Below, in pieces: positions 39,801-50,833 of a stretch of DNA of 64,000 nucleotides (positions within the stretch are counted from its first letter, which is position 1; the number at the start of each line of letters is the position of its first letter). The DNA is from Anoplopoma fimbria (lineage: Eukaryota > Chordata > Actinopteri > Perciformes > Anoplopomatidae): the NCBI RefSeq assembly GCF_027596085.1, contig NC_072450.1:26603223-26667222 (forward strand), given 5' to 3'. The notes beneath the pieces are model-generated. The model saw nothing but the letters and a program-made list of their open reading frames with translations. It searched no databases and was not told the DNA's origin. The position numbers and the translations under genes were made by a program.

Positions 39801-42800
39801 GTGAGTCTGCCCCCCGGACTGAAACTGGAACCTGGTTCCACAGAAGAGGAGCCTGATAACTGAAGGCTCTGGCTCCCATCCTACTTTTATATACTCTAGG
39901 AACCACAAGTAACCCTGCATTGATTGAGCGCAGCTTTCTAGTTGGGTAATATGGAACTATAAGTTCCTTAAGATAAGACGGTGCCTGGCCAGTTAGAGCT
40001 TTGTAGGTAAGTAAAAGAATTTTAAATTCTATTCTTGATTTAACAGGGAGCCAGTGCAGAGAAGCTAATACTGGAGTAATATGATCTCTTTTCTTAGTTT
40101 TTGTTAGAACACGTGCTGCAGCATTCTGGATCAACTGTAAATATCTAAGAGACCTATTAGAGCAGCCTGATAATAAGGAGTTACAGTAATCTAGTCTAGA
40201 GGTAACAAATGCATGAACTAGTTTTTCTGCATCGCTTTGAGACAGGATTTGCCTGATTTTCGCAATGTTACGTAAATGAAAAAAGGCTGTCCTTGAGATC
40301 TGTTTTATATAAGAGTTAAAAGACAGATCCTGATCAAAGATAACTCCAAGGTTCTTAACGGTAGTGCTGGATGCTAGAGCAATGCCATCTAGAGAAACTA
40401 TATCGTTAGATAATTGATTTCGAAGGTGATCTGGGCCTAGTAGGATAACTTCTGTTTTTTCAGAGTTTAACATTAAGAAGTTACAGGTCATCCAGGTTTT
40501 TATGTCCGTAAGACATGCTTGAAGTTTAGAGAACTGGTTAGTTTCGTCTGGCTTAATTGATAGATATAGCTGGGTATCATCTGCATAACAATGAAAGTTT
40601 ACTGAGTGTTTTCTGATAATATTCCCCAAGGGAAGCATATATAAGGTAAATAAAATACAGTTTAAATAGTTAAACTGTAATTATACCATATTGCTCAATG
40701 GCCATATTGCTATAGCTACATAAAAATTAACAAGGCTAATCTCTAAACATGCCAGCGGCCCGATGAGACTGTAGGCACAGTGGTGCTTAAGGCTAACGTC
40801 TGTCTATCTGCCTGTCTGCCTGTCTGCCTCATTGCCATGCTTACAATTAACATAGAAACTTGCTAATGCGTAGCAGCTGATATGCACCATGCTCACAATC
40901 TTAGTTTAGTGTGTTAGCATGCTAGTTAGCACTAAACACAAAGTGCAGAGTAGGCTGGGAATATCATTAGTTTTGCTGATATTTGGTCATAAACCGAAGT
41001 ACTGGACGAATGAAAACTTTGGCCTGATGATGGTTACTGTCACCAAAGTGTTGTTGGTGTTGTATTTGTGTTCATAAAATGACTCAAAATATTCAAAATA
41101 TATTTAAACCCCCCAAATGTTGATAAAAGTATCCCCAAATTACATCTACCAGCCAAAAGCTATTTTTCCCAGACAAAATTAATCAAAAGTAGTTCAATTG
41201 GGTGGAAACTAGTCCAATCCGAATTGCATGCCGATCGAATAAACGCTTCACTGAAATCCTTAAATGTCAACCTCATGGTGTTGTTAAAGTAAAAGTCGGA
41301 CTAACAGACCACCATTGCATGAGTTGAAAGGAGGGTTAAAAAAAAAGGCAAGAACAAAAAAGTATAACAATAGAGTCTGTCTATGAAAATGTGTTTGAGA
41401 AGTGAACGGAAATGTATATATGTCCTGCTTGTAAGTCTGAGAAAGTCAAGATCCTAACCTAGAAAGTGCTCTAGTCTACACAATCTTAAGGTCACACACA
41501 CGTTTCACAATTAATCACATTTTTACTGTCAGTTACATCTTCAGCTGCCGACCTCTGACCTATAATATGAACTAAGGTGTGTGTGTAAGCACTGCAGTAT
41601 GTCAGTTGTCTGTCTGCTCACTGACAAATGTTCACCCATACAAACTCTCTGACCTAACTCACCTGAGGTATCCAGGCAACAGTCAAAACAACTCCTGAAA
41701 TGTAATTTCTCTGAGAACACTAATGGAACTAACAGGCTCCGGATTAATATCCTGTCAAACGTGTGTATGTTGAGATCTGGTCTTTGTGCTGCAGACCTTG
41801 ACTGACGGGTAATGCAGATGTAAAGATTAAATGACTTCAGGTAAATGTATGAGGTTGAGTCTGGTTTATTTGACGCCCATCTTTAACATCGCTTAAACCT
41901 GCTCTTGTACATCTGTTTAAGAAATACCTCGCTTTTGGGCTTATAGTATATCTAATTGATAAAGCACCTGAACAAAATGTAAAGAGCAGGGATCGGGATC
42001 CTTCGCTCACTGCCATTTTTTTGTCATCAAATGAAACGGGGAATCTTTAGTTAAAATCATAGAGCTGGTTTAAAACAAATGTCGTTTTTGGGATACGTTT
42101 TATTGTTTCTCTTTAACTTTGTGCAAATGTTTGTTGTAGGATATTATGTATTTGTACTCCAAAGTAATTTGAGTCATTTCTGAATCATTCTGAATTTGTA
42201 AACTCCACTTATCTGCAACTTTAGCGCACTTAAACACACATCATTCTAAACTGTTGCTCTGTTGCCATACGCATAGCGGTCGAGGCACAGAGAGCAAGCT
42301 AAAAGATTGCTGTCAATCAATTGTTCATTTAGCGCTTTGACTGACTGGAATTAAAGTTAATTAAACATAGTAGACTTGTGTATCGGTTGCACTCATATCA
42401 TGGTGACATAATGTGGCCCTATGCACTGCATGATGGGATTTTTCACTGATCTCTAATCTTCTGGGAAATTAAGTATTTGAGGGCATGTCTTTGAAGATTA
42501 TCATGCTACATAAAATGTCTTAATATATTCCTTTCAATGTGCATTCACTATGCTCTACAAATGCATCTATTACTAATTCTCATTATTCAGTTATTTTATT
42601 TTATTTCTGTGTCATGCCCAACGTTTAGCCCATCCCACATTAGATAACATGACACCACTAATAATCATACATCTTCGGGTTTTGCTAATACAAAGCATCT
42701 AGAATTTTTTTTTTTACTTCATATAGTTAGGTATTGAATAGATTAATATGTAGAGTAAATTTTTTTATATTGAGACACATGCTGAAAGTATTCTCTTTAC

Positions 42801-43070
42801 ACACTAGATATTAAGATGTAGATTGATTAGTATTATGTGCTGTCCATCATATTTCTCTTTTGCACTTATATCCCAAAGAATATGTCGTCAAAATTTCCGT
42901 ACTTTACACAATCTCCTAATTCTTTCCTTTCAGTAACCGGGAATCAGCATTGTGAACTCAACTGCCGGGCCATAGGGTTCAGGTTCTACGTGAAACAGTC
43001 GGAGAGGGTGATCGATGGGACGCCATGTGGGAAGAATGATACTTCTCTCTGTGTGGTGGGAAAGTGTTCG
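33820..43070 (+). CDS. THSD4: THSD4 (ADAMTSL6) long isoform, first six coding exons; 3' end outside window
   Basis: Joined exons: 33820-33848, 34066-34132, 35341-35663, 36689-37120, 38431-38533, 42934-43070. Phases match at every junction except inside exon 36689-37120, where one base is missing (see findings). Domain order: signal peptide (residues 1 to about 24, with hydrophobic core ASVLWLLLS); start of a thrombospondin type-1 repeat (W54, W57, W60; CSRTCG at 63-68); a long basic, Pro/Gln-rich insert; the end of the TSR (RICNSN and then ACP); then the ADAMTS-type cysteine-rich region ([33 protein letters not shown]). Family knowledge: THSD4 is a secreted ADAMTS-like protein without protease activity that binds fibrillin-1 microfibrils. 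WxxW motifs are C-mannosylation sites and CxxTCG is an O-fucosylation site in TSRs. The spacer, remaining TSRs and PLAC domain lie beyond the window. Confidence 0.92.
34066..34132 (+). CDS. THSD4: THSD4 coding exon 2 (signal peptide core)
   Basis: The acceptor tttttctgtag is strong and the donor is gtgagc. Length is 67 nt, phase 2 in and phase 0 out. It encodes the hydrophobic [12 protein letters not shown] and a likely cleavage region around LDCQHS. Confidence 0.88.
35341..35663 (+). CDS. THSD4: THSD4 coding exon 3 (start of TSP1 repeat)
   Basis: The acceptor is ctccatgcag and the donor gtactg. Length is 323 nt, phase 0 in and phase 2 out. It carries the TSR opening [17 protein letters not shown] and the third cysteine in NRPC, then [15 protein letters not shown] and a Ser/Asn-rich linker ending RPDGRR. 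Confidence 0.92.
36689..37120 (+). CDS. THSD4: THSD4 coding exon 4, internal frame break
   Basis: The acceptor gtcttcag and donor gtatgc are both plausible. The first part, in frame with the previous exon, reads [18 protein letters not shown], typical of the THSD4 insert. The last part, in frame with the next exon, reads [20 protein letters not shown], the end of the TSR. These two frames differ. The exon is 432 nt, while 433 nt (or 430) are needed to keep phase. The switch lies after the TAA at 36941-36943 that closes the second frame; the C5 run at 36955-36959 is the likeliest place. This is either a real frameshift or a homopolymer assembly error. Confidence 0.85.
37750..37821 (+). mobile_element. 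LINE 3' tail, plus strand
   Basis: The sequence CTTTGAGTACCTAGAAAAGC then GCTATATAAAATTAAAG and (TATTAT)n is the form of the 3' end of common fish non-LTR elements. Only the tail was recognised. Confidence 0.55.
38431..38533 (+). CDS. THSD4: THSD4 coding exon 5 (cysteine-rich region)
   Basis: The acceptor is ccatcctcag and the donor gtaggt. Length is 103 nt, phase 0 in and phase 1 out. The translation [19 protein letters not shown] followed by [15 protein letters not shown] finishes the TSR and opens the ADAMTS-type cysteine-rich module. Confidence 0.92.
39113..39600. repeat. 176-bp tandem repeat inside the LINE 3' region, about 2.8 copies
   Basis: GGTGTCAG recurs at 39135, 39312 and 39488 (spacings 177 and 176). 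Each copy contains AGCGAGAAAGCA or GGCGAGAAAGCA, a TCCAGGTAC or TCCAAATAT site and a run of AATAATA-type triplets. The copies have diverged by roughly 15-20%. Confidence 0.85.
39745..40638 (-). CDS. LINE reverse transcriptase, C-terminal fragment (pseudo-partial)
   Basis: RNA-directed DNA polymerase fragment of the L2-like element. Residues 18-21 of the fragment are YADD. The N-terminal half of the RT and the endonuclease are missing, so it cannot be active. It encodes no host function. The stop at 39745 is the natural ORF end, because the typical C-terminal motif [12 protein letters not shown] is present. Confidence 0.85.
   Translation of the reverse strand: MLPLGNIIRKHSVNFHCYADDTQLYLSIKPDETNQFSKLQACLTDIKTWMTCNFLMLNSEKTEVILLGPDHLRNQLSNDIVSLDGIALASSTTVKNLGVIFDQDLSFNSYIKQISRTAFFHLRNIAKIRQILSQSDAEKLVHAFVTSRLDYCNSLLSGCSNRSLRYLQLIQNAAARVLTKTKKRDHITPVLASLHWLPVKSRIEFKILLLTYKALTGQAPSYLKELIVPYYPTRKLRSINAGLLVVPRVYKSRMGARAFSYQAPLLWNQVPVSVRGADSLTTFKSRLKTFLFDSAYS
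40780..41060 (-). repeat. GCTAAC-rich dispersed fish repeat, minus copy
   Basis: It contains CTTAGTTTAGTGTGTTAGCA, GCTAGTTAGCACTAAACACA and ATTTGGTCATAAA, the reverse complement of the 44690-45245 copy, with a (TGTCTGCC)n insertion near 40810. Confidence 0.7.
42934..43070 (+). CDS. THSD4: THSD4 coding exon 6 (cysteine-rich region)
   Basis: The acceptor is tttcctttcag and the donor gtaggc. Length is 137 nt, phase 1 in and phase 0 out. The translation has [16 protein letters not shown], then [20 protein letters not shown], a hallmark of the ADAMTS and ADAMTSL cysteine-rich domain. The exon begins with the bases TAA; these are harmless in the correct phase but become a stop codon in the shifted phase. 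Confidence 0.94.
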
Positions 43071-44689
43071 GTAGGCCACTTTTTTTTTTAAGATTTCAAC
43101 ATTTTAGTCATAAGCAAGTATATCTGCTTAATTTATCCTATGACTCTCCCCATTTCAACCAGATCCATTATCTTTGTGAAGATATATTTGTGGAAAGTAA
43201 TACATTGGTGTGTTGCTTATGCTAACATGAGCTTCCTCAGGCTTAGTTTTTACAAGTGGACATTGTGGTTGGATTCTAACGTCCTTTACGTTTGAATGTC
43301 TGCCAACCAAAGTACAATTAATAAGAGGACATAAAGGATGTTTAAGGAACCTGGAAGTTTACTGTACTTTCCAGCCAAGGGGATCAGCAGGTGGTACAAA
43401 TATTTTGGCCAACACTTGGACATTTTTTGATGCTTTTTGGATGGTCGATTCTGCAACCTTCGAATATGGTTCATGCTTGACAATAAGTCTTTTGTCTATT
43501 AAATAACTCTATTGACAAAGGAAACCATGACTATACCCTAACTTTCATCCAACCTAAAGGTTTAATTCAACCAAAACATAGTTTTAAACTCAGTACAAAT
43601 TAAAGTAAAGCGTCATAGTCACTTGATTATATAAATTGTATAGGAAGTTGACAATTAATCTCAAGTATGACCAAAATGTAACACACTTCAGGCCGTAGCT
43701 CTGATGTAATAACGGCTGTGACCAGCAGAGGGCAGCATGGCATCAGAGTGAGAGGTCTTTGTGTACGAGTTGGAGGATTGAAGTGGAGGTCAGGAGGAGG
43801 TTTCCACCCAAAGCTAGTGTGGGCCCTCTTATGGCTGTCTATGTATGTGTGCTGTATTCACTTTAACATTCTTTTGATCAGGGCTTAACTAGAAGAAATA
43901 TGTCATTTCCAGTTGGTTATGCCGACCTCCACCTATTAACCCTGTGTATTTCCCATGGGCTGTAATCCGGCGACAATCTCAACATTAAGATTTAATCCAG
44001 ATAGAAAGCCCTCTGATCTCTCATTTTGGCCTTGATCACACTTCCACTATCCCACGCGTGGGAAGGGTTTAATCATTTTTTTAAAGAGGGAAACTAAATT
44101 GGGATTTATGAGTATAAATCAAGCAATTACAAATCTGCAAAAGATTAACCATTTATATCCTGCCTCAAACTCATCAGCAGTTTTTCAGGGGGATATTTCA
44201 AACTGATTTTCTCAGCTGTTCAAGTCCAGGATATTGCCCCATCTAGAAGCCAAGAGATATAATATAAAAACATCTGGGTACATTTTATTTAAATTATAAC
44301 GACTCCTTCACTCAAATTATACATTATCGTGAAAATTCGCTATACTCTCCCCTCCAGTGGTAACAGCACCCACCACATACGTACCATGACATGTGGAATA
44401 TAACCTGTACATAGTGCTCAAAGCAAGAGATGTCATTGCACACTTCTCCAACAGATTGTTTGCAGTGGCAGTCATCATAGGTGCCTGATTGATTCAGCTG
44501 ACGGTCAGCGGGTTTATTGCACTCTGCTTGACCTAAAATTATACTTTATTACTTGTCAAAATACTATAATAAGTGAGGGTTTAAAAAATTAACAAAAATC
44601 TTGAATGTAAAAATTCTAAATTCTAAATAAATTTTAAATGAATATCAGTAAAATTAGATTTTTGCATTAAAACTTTATAAGAGGTGTCA

Positions 44690-45245
44690 CATATTTTTAG
44701 CCACCACACTCTTTGGATGGCATTGTCTGTTGGTCCACCACTTTGGATCCAACTAAAGTACCTCAACAACTATATGAATTATCATGCAGACATTATTGAT
44801 CTCCGGCGGATGAATCTTAATTACTTAGGTGATCCTCTTAGATTGATCTTCGTGTTTCAGGGAGAAATGTCTTGACACATATTGGATGGATGTTGTAAGA
44901 TCTGGATAAGATATTCAAGGTCCCTAGAGGATAAGTTGTAAAACGTTGGTGATCTCTAAACTTTTTTCTCTAGCGCCACCAGCAGGTCTAAATACAAAGC
45001 TGTCAAATTCTTTGATTTATGACCAAATACTTTGATTTATGACAAACTAATGATACTCCAATCAGCCTTAGCTGCACTTTGTGATAGCTAATGCTTATTA
45101 CCAAATGTTAGCATGCTAACGACTAAACTAAGATGGGGAACATTACACCTACTAAATGTCCGTTAGCATTCTGACATTAACATTATGCTTAAAGAACTGC
45201 CATACCTAAGTACAAATGTCACGAGGCCACTACTATGGCTCGAGA
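44690..45245 (+). repeat. GCTAAC-rich dispersed fish repeat, plus copy
   Basis: It contains CTCTAGCGCCACCAGCAGGT, ATTTATGACCAAATAC, GCACTTTGTG, GTTAGCATGCTAAC and GACTAAACTAAGATG in this order. The same string of motifs, inverted, occurs at 40780-41060. Confidence 0.7.
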
Positions 45246-48200
45246 CAGGCTTGTCAAATTATGTAATAGTAATGACGTAATAACACTGCCCACTGTAATA
45301 ATATGTTTTAACTCAAAAAGGTAGTTATTTAACTTGCACCTTTTAATGTACAATTACCAGTCAGGCAGACGTAAATTATCTGGGAACATTTTATACTTAT
45401 AGTTCTGATAACTTTTTAGATCACATCGAATCAGACTCTTACAAAGTTATTACATTATCCAGCTGTTAGCTGAAGTTAGCTTGTCAGTGGCTAACTTTTA
45501 GGCTGCTATTTCTGTAGCCGCTCCAGCAGACAGGGTCCATGTGGAATAAGTGCACTGTTTTGGTGTGGCCCTGGTGGCTTCCAGCAGAAAACCAGCTACT
45601 GTGCTCAGTGGATGGAAAGAGCAGTTTGGTATATGAGTAACTGTTTGATGGTCTCTAGCATCGGTATTGCAGGAATATCATATCGTCAGTATTTTTGAAA
45701 AGTGTGTTTAATTCATCATGAGTGAGCACATTTGCTGAATTCTCTTGTGAAAGTCGAGCTGCACGAGTAAATCTTTCAAGTTGGTCACATAACAAACGTA
45801 TGCCAGACTATTTTACAACATCCATGGCCGCTGTTAGCAGTTGTTTCTGTGCTGTGGTGAGCGCAGTTGTAGTGGAAACCAGTTTATGACCTGACGAACA
45901 CTGACGGACCAAGATTGATATTGTATATTGGTTCATGTGGGAAAGCTGTTATGGAAAAAATGATGTAGTATGATTCTTGTTTCTGTAGTTGTTATAGCTA
46001 TACCCCCCTTTTACAGCTCTGGGTTTTCAATGTCCTTTGTTCTCCTCGGTGTTCTCCACACACAAAAAAACTGCATTTGTTGTTTTGTCTCAAGTCCTTT
46101 AAATCCCCACTAACTGAACTGAAACACTTCTTTACCACCCTGACCGACCAGCTACTTAGGCCTCTGACTGAAATCAAACGCAAACCACACAAGAATGTTA
46201 TTCAAACGGAGGGGATCCAGCGGGTCCTCAAGAAGCAGCTTGTTTTCTTAAAGAAAAGTATCACTGTGCTATCCGTACAAATAGATAGGTGTGATTATTT
46301 TATTCAAATCAAGCATTCATCATTTAAACATCTACTTTCATTGAAATCTCGTAGATTTGAAGTCCTCCATTTGTAGGATATAACGTTGCAGAAATAGAGA
46401 TTTTTGCCTTGGTTTTGCAGTTTGAGATTCTAAATCATGACAATGAAAACTTTATTTAAATTATTTGGACTGCACTCTTGTTTTAGAGGGAATCATTTAA
46501 CTTTCCATGCAAACAAAACCACCAAGGTTTTGCACTTGTTGGTGACGCACTGCTGCTGATAACGGAGGAAAAATCACACAGTTTGTTTGTTCCCCGATAC
46601 TTCTCCCTGACACCTTTCAAGCGGCATGAATAACAACCCAGCTCTGTCCATTTGACATTTGGCTCCTGTTGTCAGAGCAAGTGTCCATCTCAGATTATCA
46701 GGATCTGACACTGTGACACCCTCAAATTGGCCTGTTAGAGAGACATCTCTCTAGCTAATGAGGCAAATCAAGGTCTTTTAAGGTCCGTACCTGAAAGGTT
46801 TTGGACTGTGGCACAGCTACTGTACAGCATTTTTTTTTTGGGCCTGGATTGTTGCCCTGAGTAGATTGTTTGCTGTAGAGTGCTACAGGGATGACGTATT
46901 TTTGTACCCCAGAAGTACTGGTTCTGCTAGAGAATAAAGCCAATGGGATTTTTTCCATTGGATTTCGGATGATTATTATATTATAGAAAATAAGCTCTGT
47001 GGCAAACACAAGTGTATAAAACTTGTATAGTTACGGTGGCCTGAGTGCAAGTATACACAACGAGGCTATAAAGGCGGACTAGTTTGTAGTCTCATTTAGC
47101 TGCTTGTCTGCAAACACCTTTTTGAAGACACTTTAAAATTCATAAGAGGGGTATCTACTGACGTATTTTTATTCCGTAGAACAAAAAGTTAAAATCTCTT
47201 AAGCTTGTGTTAACCACTGACATTATTTCAGGCACCTAACCAAAATCCCATTCCAAAAATCCACCCGTCAAAATGTCAATCAGCCAAGACTACGCACCTG
47301 AGTCTATTTAAGATAAGAATATATAAAACTTTATTGTCTGTTCACACAAAAGTATTTATTACTTGACTGTGCGATGGGACCCGTCACCAACATGTTAAAT
47401 GCCCCCTTGTGGCGTGGTATCCTATAACCCAGAGAATGTAAACAGTAAAAAGTCTTTAAAAAAAACAAAAAAACACTCTTATTGGCTCCAACACTGTTTG
47501 ATTCCATTCCGGTTCAAATAACCACAGTAGCAATGCTTTACTACAATGTGATGTGATTTTGAACCTGAACTGTAGTTGTTATCATATATAATATAAAGTC
47601 CAAAAGGTGTTACTTTGTACTGCATTATATCATGCATTGCGTATAAACCAAAGAGGAGAGCACGACGTAAGTTTGAGTCAGGACTTTTGAGAGTTTTGTC
47701 GAGTATACTTAATATCCAGATATCCTTTTGATTAGTTTCTTTAGGATCCCCATTTGTCTTTTAGTGGAAACGCTGTGTATAAATGTGAGTACGGACACGT
47801 TAACACAGCCAGCTCTGAGGCACTGAAATCCCCTTACCATTTCAGACAAACAGTGAAAGAAAGACCCCTTTATGGTGGGAATTCCATTCAGCCGCGACTT
47901 CTCTCTCTTTATACCAAGGAAGGCCATTTGAGAAGGGTGTGTGTATTTTTAAAGGCCGATCACTGACCACACACTCTGCTGGCGGTGGTGGGCCCAGCTG
48001 AGGGTAAAACTCCATGCAGCTTCCACCACTCTGGACCCAGTAGTGGGTTTGCTTTGCAGTAGCGTATATCCTGCTGCTCTTCCCAGTTAGGCTTCAGAGA
48101 TGATGAAAGATCGTTAAAAGAAGTTATGAAAGCTGAAGTTGAAATCTAGTTACATATAAACATGCCAAAGTTTTTTAATTCAGGAGGGGCCTCTGTCAAC

Positions 48201-48900
48201 ATTGAACTGACAGCTTTCGGCATTGGACTTTGACGTATTGTTCCTAATAAAGATGACAGATAGAATGAGGCTCCGTCTGACCCAGCGTGGCGTCGAGGTC
48301 TCGGCCGAGGTCTTCTTCTCAGACTGGCATGCTTCCCGGCACCCAGAGCGTGGCTCAAACCCAAACTCATCAAACAACATCCCAAGCTCCACTCCTCGCT
48401 TCTCTCCTCTGACAGCTGCATCTGTTAAATGCATTCCCCGCTGCTGTAGACGGGACAGAAGGACTTGTTAAAAGGCAGATGAGTGCTCTGATATACAGCC
48501 TGCCCGGTGAAGACTGTTGGAGATACCTCAATCCCATCCCTCTGCCACGACAAGCACCAGCTGCTGCGAGCTCGCAGGGTGTTCCCCTCGCAGATGGTTA
48601 TGGGTTCATGTCAGCGGAGTCTCTCAGTTATCGGACATGCGCGATAACAGTTACGATGGGTATTTGCTGAGGAAAGATGCTGTCTTTTCAATTAGCGCTT
48701 CTGACATCAGTCCAAGTATTTTAACAGTGTTATCTGGTCAGTCAGTCCAAGACCTTGAAAGGGAATATAGACGTGTGCTGCTTAATATATCCCTTGTATA
48801 GAGATTCTGTTTCTTCTAGCTTCCATCCACAGGGAGTCAAAGGTCAGGTTCAGCGATAGTAAGCTAGTAGAGATACAGCATCCTGCATTAATGACACTTG

Positions 48901-49260
48901 TTACATTACATTACATTACATACATTACATTACAGTCATTTAGCAGACGCTTTTATCCAAAGCGACTTACAGGAAGTGTATTCAACATAGGTATTCAAGA
49001 GAACTACTAGTCACCAGAAGTCATAAGTGCATCTCCTTTCTTAAACAAGCATCTAAGAGCATAAACCAGAGCAAAAGTATAGTGCAGAGGCAAATTACTA
49101 CGAAAACAATAATTGCAACAGACTACTAATACAATAAGTGCTACAAACTAATACGAATAGGATAAGTGCAGTAAACAATACAATAAGTGCTACAAACTAA
49201 TACGAATAGGATAAGTGCAATAAACGAATACGAATGCAATAAGTGCTACGAGGAAGTTGT
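48901..49260 (-). mobile_element. Fish retroelement with (TTACA)n tail and internal tandem repeat
   Basis: (ATTAC)n at 48903-48935 is followed by the tail module shared with 16429-16463. The body contains CAATAAGTGCTAC at 49132, 49181 and 49237, a repeat of about 49-56 bp. The polarity suggests an element on the minus strand. Confidence 0.65.
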
Positions 49261-50697
49261 TGAAGCAATTGTTGCTGGTAAGAGACTATGGGAAATCCAG
49301 TCTGAGGACAGTTAGGACAAATGGTGTTTGAGAAGTTAAGCCGTGAAGGGGATGACAGATTGTTGTCTCAGTCTGGCCCTAAACTTCCTGGATCTTGCTG
49401 GGCCCTGCTGGCTCTCATTGGCCCATGTCGGCCCCCCTCGACCGGCTCTGTGTGACCTGTGCAACTCCGGGAAGCGTGAGCGCTCTGGGTTCTGGGGGTC
49501 AGACACTTGTTCTGCATCGCCGCATCTCCGCTGGGTTCTGATACAGCTCAATAAGTCTTTCTTTAGGAGACAGGGGAGTGTTTAACCTTGTGAGACGGAA
49601 TCTTCATTTGACGAGTTTCAAACACACTGCCAGCTCCTCTGTTTGTATCCTGTCTTTTTTTATTTGGTTTGTTATTTCTTGTCTTTTTCAAATTCACTTT
49701 GAATCCCTTTTGCTACTGAAATACAAAAAAAACGTGAACTATAGTTTGTTAGAGCTCGGGGCATATTACTTTCAGGCTTTTCGGTTATAATTCCATGGTA
49801 CCACATGGGACTGCAGGAAGATTAAAAGACAGCCAGTGTTGAGCTCTGTGTTGAATTTCCATTTCCTGGTCGTATTCTGGCAGTTCAGCTGGGCCAGCGC
49901 CTTCAAATATTGGTGTCAGTAGAAAAAAAAGAAAGTATTCGCACAATCAGAACCATCACTTTTTTTCTTAGTCTCAATGACTTTCTACCTTCACTAGACT
50001 AGATTATGTGCAGATGAAGAAGGTTTATGCCCAAAGGAAACATTGAGAAGTTAACTGCTGTGTGGAAGATATTTTTTTAATATCCTCAATATTTGTGTCC
50101 AGGCATGAACTGCAATTATGCAATGCTTACAGTGTGGTTCTCTTTAGACCTTCCTTACCATGATCAACATGCATTTTCCTCACAGCGTGCTGACTCATAT
50201 GAGATCACATGAAGATCTGTTCAATGTGTGTTTCTGTCTGATAGCTAAACAGTCTACGTGGCTCATGCACAGCAGGTTGAGCTCTTCAGTTGATTCAAGG
50301 GTGGAGAGCAGGGATTCCCAGTGTCTGGTCTGGGAGACAGATTTATGAGTGTAGACTATACGGATACAAGGTTGTATTTTTAGGGCTCAGTGGTCACACA
50401 GGTCTTCCTCAGATGGACGGCCGTTGACAGTGATTGGCTTCTATCTGGGTGGCTGTCAATTAAAATGACAGTGTCGCATAGTGTATGCCTCATCGGTTTG
50501 TTTGGAATGTCAGAGATCTGGAGCGCTAAATGTGTGGTCAGCGCTCAGCGAGCGTCTGGGATTCATGGTCACTGGGGTGTGAGTGTGGAGTGTGTCAGTG
50601 GATGTTGCACTAAGAATACGTGGAAGTGTGAGACTATATCTGTTTTTATTTATTATAAATGCGTCTTTATAAATCTGTGTTTCTAGGTCAGCATGTG

Positions 50698-50833
<136 letters not shown>

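Larger units (their letters stand above)
38735..40660 (-). mobile_element. L2-like LINE, 5'-truncated, minus strand
   Basis: A 297-codon uninterrupted frame (40638 down to 39745) has the reverse-transcriptase catalytic box [10 protein letters not shown], then the C-terminal signatures [10 protein letters not shown] and [20 protein letters not shown]. These are typical of L2/CR1-group elements in fish. RT-like sequence (ILFTLY) continues a few codons upstream of the first Met, so the copy is cut off near 40660 and lacks the endonuclease and most of the RT. Downstream comes about 1 kb of 3' region and a (TGAAT)n tail (38735-38752 on the plus strand). It is antisense in a THSD4 intron. The intact frame suggests a fairly recent insertion. 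Confidence 0.88.
38534..42933 (+). other. THSD4 intron with L2-like LINE
   Basis: It holds the minus-strand LINE (38735-40660) and a minus-strand copy of a GCTAAC-rich dispersed repeat (about 40780-41060). 41.1-42.9 kb is AT-rich without recognisable signal. Confidence 0.8.
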
